NCBI GenBank assembly: GCA_964582415.1
Contig: CAZOSF010000072.1
Location: forward strand, 1-11,445
Reading direction: 5' to 3'
DNA length: 11,445 nt
From: CAZOSF01 sp964582415
Lineage (GTDB): Bacteria > Bacteroidota > Bacteroidia > Flavobacteriales > Flavobacteriaceae
The notes below the pieces were generated by a model that ran no database searches, was not told the origin of the DNA, and saw only the letters and a list, made by a program, of their open reading frames with translations. The translations under genes and the position numbers were made by a program. Shown here piece by piece: positions 7,418 through 11,445 of the stretch (positions within the stretch are counted from its first letter, which is position 1; each line of letters starts with the position of its first letter).

Positions 7418-7583
7418 TTGCATTAAAGATTAAAAAAGAGTTTCTCTTGATCGGTTTTGACTCATGGTGCTTCCCTATTCATAAATTTCAGATTCTCAAT
7501 TTTTAAATTGTCGTTGCGCTAAGCATTTATAGGGGTTTTGAAACAGCTTCCCATAAATCACTGATTCTTAAAAGCATGGCATT

Positions 7584-7727
7584 ATGAAAAGAAATGAATC
7601 GAATGAAGTTTTCATAAATGAACTTTCCCAATTCATAAATGCAAAATCCCTTCCCTTGCACACCCCGTTTTTCCACCCCATTTTTGAATCAACAAACCAC
7701 TTCCCGTGGGCTTTAAAAAAGAAGTAA
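7584..7727 (+). CDS. Possible 47-aa small ORF, doubtful
   Basis: ATG at 7584 to TAA at 7725-7727, beginning MKRNESNEVFINELSQF. The peptide is soluble, with FIN(E/A) twice 7 residues apart and a Pro/Phe/His-rich second half, and resembles nothing I know. It lies alone between convergent genes, has no recognisable promoter, and its second half overlaps the left arms of the 7662-7751 inverted repeat. In 476 bp of AT-rich DNA a frame of this size can arise by chance, so this is listed only for completeness. Confidence 0.15.
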   Translation: MKRNESNEVFINELSQFINAKSLPLHTPFFHPIFESTNHFPWALKKK

Positions 7728-7751
7728 TTGGGGAGTTATTAAAAACGGGGT
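7662..7751. repeat. Nested inverted repeat with 11-bp outer stem
   Basis: The outer arms (7662-7672 and 7741-7751) are perfectly complementary over 11 bp. A second pair of 5 bp (7676-7680/7729-7733), a third of 5 bp (7699-7703/7721-7725) and a tiny CCAC/GTGG hairpin (7697-7700/7706-7709) are nested or close to nested within. The third pair and the tiny hairpin overlap at 7699-7703, so they are alternatives. The shape could be an RNA hairpin or the remnant of a small palindromic element. Confidence 0.45.
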
Positions 7752-7843
7752 CCATGGGGGTGGTTGTTATCAAATCTGCTACTGTTGACAAATGGGTTTA
7801 CATTTTACTAGGTTATTAAAAATGTCAACATTGTGATTCGATT

Positions 7844-7880
7844 AAAAAAAATGACAGCCAAAAGCTGTCATTTTTGTTTT
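7844..7880. terminator. Bidirectional intrinsic terminator
   Basis: A perfect 12-bp stem, AAAAATGACAGC (7847-7858) with GCTGTCATTTTT (7864-7875), closes a 5-nt loop (CAAAA). T-runs lie on both strands: TTTTTGTTTT on + (7871-7880) and the complement of the A-run at 7844-7851 on -. It starts 18 nt past the S9 peptidase stop on the - strand, which makes it that gene's terminator. It would also stop read-through from the + strand symporter operon. Confidence 0.9.
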
Positions 7881-7893
7881 AAGCATTTTTAAA

Positions 7894-9951
7894 CTATTCG
7901 GAGTCCTCGCCCAGGATGGTATCTCCCCCATGTTGGTCAAACCACGCAATAATATGAGCTACTTTAGTAATTAGATTACTAGGGCGATTGGCGATCCCGT
8001 GGGAAGCTTCTGGTATTTCAACCAAAACCGTTTCTATCTTTCTAAGTTTCAAGGCATGGTATAACTGCTTGGCTTCACTGGGCGGCGTTCGCAAATCGTC
8101 CATACCCACCATCACCATGGTTGGGGTTTCCACATTACCCACTAAGGAAATAGGCGAAAACTTCCAGTAATTTTCAAAGTTTTCCCAAGGTTGTCCAGGG
8201 TATCGTGAATTCGCATACCCGTAGTAGTTATCCGCCGTTAAGGTCTTACTAATCCAATTCATAACAGGTTTTGCCACTACAGCTGCTTTGAATCGATTGG
8301 TGTTCCCAATAATCCAAGCTGTCATAATCCCCCCAGCACTTCCACCGGTAACATACATCCGATCGGCATTTATCTTTTTGATCTTCAACACCTCTTCTAC
8401 CCCGTCCATTACATCGTTATAATCTTCCCCGGGATAGTTATTGTAGAGTAAATTTCCGAACTCTTCACCATAACTGGTACTTCCACGTGGATTTGGGTAG
8501 AAAACAAAATAGCCTGCTGCGGCATATAATTGCATTTCTGCTGAAAAATAGGGTCCATAATTGAGAATTGGCCCTCCATGATTTTCAACGATAAGGGGGT
8601 ATTTTTTACGCTTATCGTAATTGGGCGGATATACCAACCAGCCCTGTAGTTCACGGCCATCTACCGAGGATTTATAACGAATTTCATTTACAGGTGCCAA
8701 AATCTTATATTCCAGCAGGTCTTTGTTCAATTGGGTAAGATTAATTGGCTTTTCATTCTTGGTTGCCATGAAAGCCACATCGGCGGGTCTATCGGGAAAG
8801 GAACGCGTATACGCAATAGCACCTGTTTTTCCAATATCGAAAGTGCCACTGGAATACGGTCTTCCAAGAGTAGTTCCACCGACATCTGCAACCAGTTCGG
8901 TAAGCTTGCCATTAAGTGAAAGGTATCCAATTTTATTCAACCCCCAATCCTTATAAATAATATAGAACCCTTTTCCGTCGGGAGCCCAAGCAGCTTCCAC
9001 TATATCTCGATCCAGTTTGGAACTGATTACTTCTTTATTTCCCCCCTTCAAATCCATGACTTGCAAATCGGTGACTTGGTATGCCTGAACTTTATCTTCA
9101 TAGCCTAAATAAGCAATCTGAGTCCCATCGGGAGAAACCATCGGATTCGTATCTGGACCAGGGCGGTTGGTCAAGGTTTCAAATAAGCCTGTTAATCGGT
9201 TAATAGAGTAGATTTCACTATTTCTGAAATCGTATTCCCAGTCTGGGTTTCTATTTCCTGAAAAATAGACTTTCTGGCCTTTGTTATCCCAGCAAAGTGG
9301 TCCGATATGGTTAAAGGGGCCGTAGGTAAGTTGTCTTGGACTACCCCCAAATGATGGAATGATAAAAATATGAGTATTTCCAGGCTTTATATATCCACTA
9401 CCATCGCTTTCATGTTTTAGACGATCTGTAATTCTTGGCGCTTTTGCCCATTTTGCACCTTCCGGTTTTTCGGGCATTTTAGCAAGTACTGGTGCCTTTT
9501 CATCCACCTTCATGGTGAAGGCAATGTATTCTCCATTGGGAGACCAGGTTAAATTAGAAGGACTGTTGGGCAGTTGGGTTAACCGTGCAACATTTCCTGT
9601 TGCCGTCCAATACAGATAAATTTCATTGCCATCATTCCCTTTGCTTACAAATGCCAATCGACTCCCATCGGGGCTCCAGACAGCCCCTTTTTCATTCTGC
9701 TCGAGCGAAGTTAGTTTACGATGTGTTTTAGTACCATCAGTGCTAAGAAGCCACAATGAATTGGTTGCCTGGTCCTCCATTATATCAAAGCCATTTCGTT
9801 CGTAGACGACAAGCTTTCCATCCGGAGAAACTTTTGGGTTATTCGCGTATTCCAACTGGAATACATCTAGGTAATTGAAATTGGTTTGCATTTGCCCGAA
9901 TGACAAGGCACTGAATAGGCAAAACAGTAGGGTGAAAACGATTTTTTTCAT
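7894..9951 (-). CDS. Secreted S9-family serine peptidase (acylaminoacyl/dipeptidyl peptidase type)
   Basis: Prolyl oligopeptidase-family (MEROPS S9) enzyme, 685 residues, of full family length. Residues 1-19 are a signal peptide ending SFG before Gln20, so it acts in the periplasm or outside, cleaving short peptides. An N-terminal beta-propeller is marked by repeated S/A-P-D/N-G turns: VSPDGK (41-46), WSPDGS (92-97), WSPNGE (136-141), VSPDGT (272-277) and WAPDGK (322-327). From about 420 comes the alpha/beta-hydrolase domain with ENHGGP (456-461, oxyanion region), NPRGSTSYGEEF (487-498), the nucleophile Ser538 in GGSAGG, Asp619 in GMDDLRTPP and His651 in EASHG. All three catalytic residues are present. 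It is the last gene of the leftward run, 94 bp after the HAD gene; that spacer shows no strong terminator or clear Bacteroidota promoter. A perfect hairpin terminator follows the stop. Confidence 0.95.
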   Translation of the reverse strand: MKKIVFTLLFCLFSALSFGQMQTNFNYLDVFQLEYANNPKVSPDGKLVVYERNGFDIMEDQATNSLWLLSTDGTKTHRKLTSLEQNEKGAVWSPDGSRLAFVSKGNDGNEIYLYWTATGNVARLTQLPNSPSNLTWSPNGEYIAFTMKVDEKAPVLAKMPEKPEGAKWAKAPRITDRLKHESDGSGYIKPGNTHIFIIPSFGGSPRQLTYGPFNHIGPLCWDNKGQKVYFSGNRNPDWEYDFRNSEIYSINRLTGLFETLTNRPGPDTNPMVSPDGTQIAYLGYEDKVQAYQVTDLQVMDLKGGNKEVISSKLDRDIVEAAWAPDGKGFYIIYKDWGLNKIGYLSLNGKLTELVADVGGTTLGRPYSSGTFDIGKTGAIAYTRSFPDRPADVAFMATKNEKPINLTQLNKDLLEYKILAPVNEIRYKSSVDGRELQGWLVYPPNYDKRKKYPLIVENHGGPILNYGPYFSAEMQLYAAAGYFVFYPNPRGSTSYGEEFGNLLYNNYPGEDYNDVMDGVEEVLKIKKINADRMYVTGGSAGGIMTAWIIGNTNRFKAAVVAKPVMNWISKTLTADNYYGYANSRYPGQPWENFENYWKFSPISLVGNVETPTMVMVGMDDLRTPPSEAKQLYHALKLRKIETVLVEIPEASHGIANRPSNLITKVAHIIAWFDQHGGDTILGEDSE

Positions 9952-10045
9952 TGAATTTACTCTTGGTCGGCTAAAATACGTTATTTGATGAGCAAGGACA
10001 ACGGAGCCTTCTAAAATAACTGCAAATAGAATGTTAAACTTGGTG
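9952..10045 (-). promoter_or_regulatory. Spacer upstream of the S9 peptidase, possible weak promoter
   Basis: This 94-bp gap is the only sizeable space upstream of the peptidase start. On the - strand a TCTATTTG string (complement at about 10022-10029) is close to the Bacteroidota -7 element TAnnTTTG but misses its second base, and no matching -33 TTG at the right spacing stands out. A peptidase-specific promoter here is possible but unproven. Confidence 0.15.
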
Positions 10046-10810
10046 TTATACCAGTAGGTCGAGCATATCGGTGGCCTGCTCCAGCAAACGAAATTTAGGA
10101 TGGTCTACAGGCTCCTTCACCATTTCATGTTCCCAAGTAGTGTGGAACGGGATATGAAAAGCATGTGCTCCAATCTCCAGTACAGGTAAAATATCACTTT
10201 TTACACTGTTTCCCACCATCAAGAATTCATCCGGATGCACATCCAAATGTTTTACCAATTTCCTGTATTCTCTGGGTGTTTTATCTGAAACTATTTCAAT
10301 GTGGTGAAAATAAGGATCCAATCCCGATTTGATAAGTTTTCGCTGTTGATCCAACAAATCGCCTTTGGTTGCCATCACCAATCGGTATTTTCCCCATAGG
10401 CCTTTTAAGGTTTCTTCAATTCCATCAATCAATTCAACGGGGGCATGCAACATTTCCTTTCCTAAAGCAAGAATATCCTTTATCACGGTAATAGGCAGTT
10501 TCCCTTCTGAAAATTCAATGGCCGCTTCTATAAGTGATAAGGTAAATGGTTTTATTCCGTAACCATAGAGCGGCAAGTTTCGCATTTCCACTTCAAAGAG
10601 TAGTCGGTTACAGGTAGCTGCATCCATATACTCCGACAACAATTCACAAAAACGAACTTCGGTTTCGCGAAAAAGCGGTTCGTTTACCCATAGGGTATCG
10701 TCGGCATCGAATGCGATGGCCTTTATGTTGATCAGTTGTTGGTTCCCTGTTCTCAGTTGTCGGTTCTCGGTTGTCAGTTCTCGGTTGTCAGTTCTCGGTT
10801 GTCGGTTCAC
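10046..10810 (-). CDS. HAD-superfamily hydrolase (YjjG/phosphoglycolate phosphatase-like)
   Basis: Cytoplasmic haloacid dehalogenase-type phosphatase, 254 residues from the only upstream ATG. All four HAD motifs are present: FDADDT with Asp35 nucleophile and Asp37 acid/base, ATKGD with Thr148, Lys177 in SDKTP, and GNSVKSDILP with Asp206. A helical cap insert lies between about 45 and 125, giving a subfamily I enzyme close to YjjG-type nucleotidases or phosphoglycolate phosphatases; the substrate is unassigned. The first 25 residues (MNRQPRTDNRELTTENRQLR...) are read straight through a 7-nt repeat tract, and no ATG exists between it and Met62. The natural start may therefore be a non-ATG codon such as CTG at 10735-10733, just before INIKAIAFDADDT, giving about 229 residues. 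It lies 20 bp after ettA, so the two are probably co-transcribed. Confidence 0.88.
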   Translation of the reverse strand: MNRQPRTDNRELTTENRQLRTGNQQLINIKAIAFDADDTLWVNEPLFRETEVRFCELLSEYMDAATCNRLLFEVEMRNLPLYGYGIKPFTLSLIEAAIEFSEGKLPITVIKDILALGKEMLHAPVELIDGIEETLKGLWGKYRLVMATKGDLLDQQRKLIKSGLDPYFHHIEIVSDKTPREYRKLVKHLDVHPDEFLMVGNSVKSDILPVLEIGAHAFHIPFHTTWEHEMVKEPVDHPKFRLLEQATDMLDLLV

Positions 10811-10812
10811 GA
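10733..10812. repeat. Heptanucleotide repeat tract (AACnnnn, about 11 units)
   Basis: Read on the - strand, AAC recurs every 7 nt without slippage from 10807 down to 10735, eleven times, with tails such as CGAC, CGAG, TGAC and TGAG. On + the unit appears as 14-bp pairs: TTGTCAGTTCTCGG at 10771-10784 and 10785-10798, with variants before and after. It lies exactly between ettA and the conserved start of the HAD enzyme and supplies the only nearby ATG for the latter. Confidence 0.8.
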
Positions 10813-10830
10813 CTCACCGCTCAAGGTTCA

Positions 10831-11445
10831 CTATCTAATCAGCTTCTTATACTTTATTCTTTTTGGAAGAATATCCCCACCCAAACGTTTCTTTTTATTC
10901 TCTTCGTAATCGCTAAATCCACCTTCGAAGAAGTACACTTGGCTATCTCCTTCAAACGAAAGTATGTGCGTACATATACGGTCTAGGAACCATCGGTCGT
11001 GACTAATAATCACCGCACAACCTGCAAAGTTTTCCAAGCCTTCTTCCAAGGCCCGAAGGGTGTTAACATCCAAATCGTTCGTAGGCTCATCCAGTAAAAG
11101 CACGTTGCCTTCTTCTTTTAGGGTCATCGCTAAATGCAAGCGGTTGCGCTCCCCACCGGAAAGCATGGATACCTTTTTATTCTGCTCACTACCCGAAAAA
11201 TTGAATCGACTTAAGTAGGCCCTAGAATTTACTTGGCGCCCCCCCATCATGATCAATTCCTGACCATCACTGAAGTTTTGCCATATGGTTTTTTCAGGGT
11301 CAATATTGGAATGCGTTTGATCTACATAGGCAATTTTGGCGGTATCCCCTACTTCGAAGGTACCTTTATCGGGTGCTATTTCCCCCATAATCATTTTGAA
11401 AATGGTGGTTTTACCAGCCCCATTCGGACCAATAATCCCAACAAT
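10831..11445 (-). CDS. ettA: Energy-dependent translational throttle protein EttA, C-terminal part (5' end outside the window)
   Basis: C-terminal 204 residues of an ABC-F ATPase; the frame stays open to the window edge, so the ATG at 11394 is not the start. EttA binds the ribosomal E site and gates entry of the first elongation steps according to the ADP/ATP ratio. The second nucleotide-binding domain is complete: Walker A GPNGAGKTT at visible residues 6-14, Q-loop region near YVDQTHSNIDP (40-50), signature LSGGE (95-99), Walker B VLLLDEPTNDLD (115-126) and H-switch SHDRWFLDR (148-156). GRQVNSRAYLSRFNFSG before the signature and the tail EGGFSDYEENKKKRLGG with the final basic KRIKYKKLIR are characteristic of EttA rather than Uup or other ABC-F groups. 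No membrane domain is present, as expected. About 350 N-terminal residues, including the first NBD, should lie to the right. Confidence 0.95.
   Translation of the reverse strand: MVGIIGPNGAGKTTIFKMIMGEIAPDKGTFEVGDTAKIAYVDQTHSNIDPEKTIWQNFSDGQELIMMGGRQVNSRAYLSRFNFSGSEQNKKVSMLSGGERNRLHLAMTLKEEGNVLLLDEPTNDLDVNTLRALEEGLENFAGCAVIISHDRWFLDRICTHILSFEGDSQVYFFEGGFSDYEENKKKRLGGDILPKRIKYKKLIR

Larger units (their letters stand above)
7418..7846. other. Convergent intergenic region with inverted repeats
   Basis: This stretch separates the + strand symporter from the - strand peptidase. It has no recognisable gene. It holds ACCCCGTTTTT (7662-7672) against AAAAACGGGGT (7741-7751), an exact 11-bp inverted repeat. 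Inside it are CCCCA (7676-7680)/TGGGG (7729-7733) and ACTTC (7699-7703)/GAAGT (7721-7725). A second exact pair, TGTTGACA (7783-7790)/TGTCAACA (7823-7830), overlaps an alternative 7-bp stem at 7800-7806/7819-7825. CATAAAT occurs four times between about 7480 and 7640. I see no convincing terminator directly after the symporter. Confidence 0.6.

Noticed and set aside
7432..7455. Terminator right after the symporter (AAGAG/CTCTT hairpin)
   Set aside because: The stem is only 5 bp, AT-rich, and followed by a poor T-run. The convincing terminator is at 7847-7875.
10831..11394. Start of the ABC-F gene at the ATG at 11394
   Set aside because: The frame stays open to 11445 and includes the Walker A motif GPNGAGKTT upstream of that ATG, so the gene is truncated by the window edge.

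Overview
The window reads as chromosomal DNA of a marine-type Flavobacteriaceae (Bacteroidota). The basis is an AT-rich base composition, start sites without clear Shine-Dalgarno sequences, flavobacterial-style signal peptides ending in Ala/Gly-Gln, and the family mix: a digeranylgeranylglyceryl phosphate synthase-like UbiA enzyme next to Maf, a large secreted PIG-L deacetylase next to a sodium:solute symporter, a Gln-rich-start S9 peptidase, and EttA. The species cannot be named from the sequence alone. The left third of a kilobase (1-304) holds no supportable gene but carries a 58-bp direct repeat and GC-rich small palindromes of the kind scattered between flavobacterial genes.

From 305 to 7417 all genes lie on the + strand and are tightly packed: UbiA-like prenyltransferase, Maf nucleotide pyrophosphatase (1-bp overlap), an uncharacterised lipoprotein, a short MscS-type channel (3-bp gap), a secreted PIG-L deacetylase with a C-terminal ThuA/GATase1-like part (interrupted by a 100-N assembly gap), a 43-residue single-span membrane protein that falls below usual ORF cut-offs, and an SSS-family sodium:solute symporter. 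The last three are separated by only 1 and 2 bases, which suggests they are made together. The deacetylase would release or modify an N-acetylated sugar-like substrate outside the cytoplasm, and the symporter, perhaps with the tiny protein as an accessory subunit, would import a product. That functional link is inference from gene order.

From 7418 to 7893 lies a 476-bp convergent intergenic region. It contains inverted repeats, one possible 47-codon ORF, and a clear bidirectional hairpin terminator. From 7894 to the right edge the genes run on the - strand: EttA (5' end beyond the window), a HAD-family hydrolase whose apparent start lies inside a heptanucleotide repeat tract, and a secreted S9-family serine peptidase with a beta-propeller.

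No dedicated novel defence or mobile system is visible. The most interesting items are the overlooked 43-aa membrane protein welded between deacetylase and symporter, the AAC-phased 7-nt repeat tracts at both ends of the window (one of which is read into the HAD protein), and the nested inverted repeats in the convergent intergenic region.
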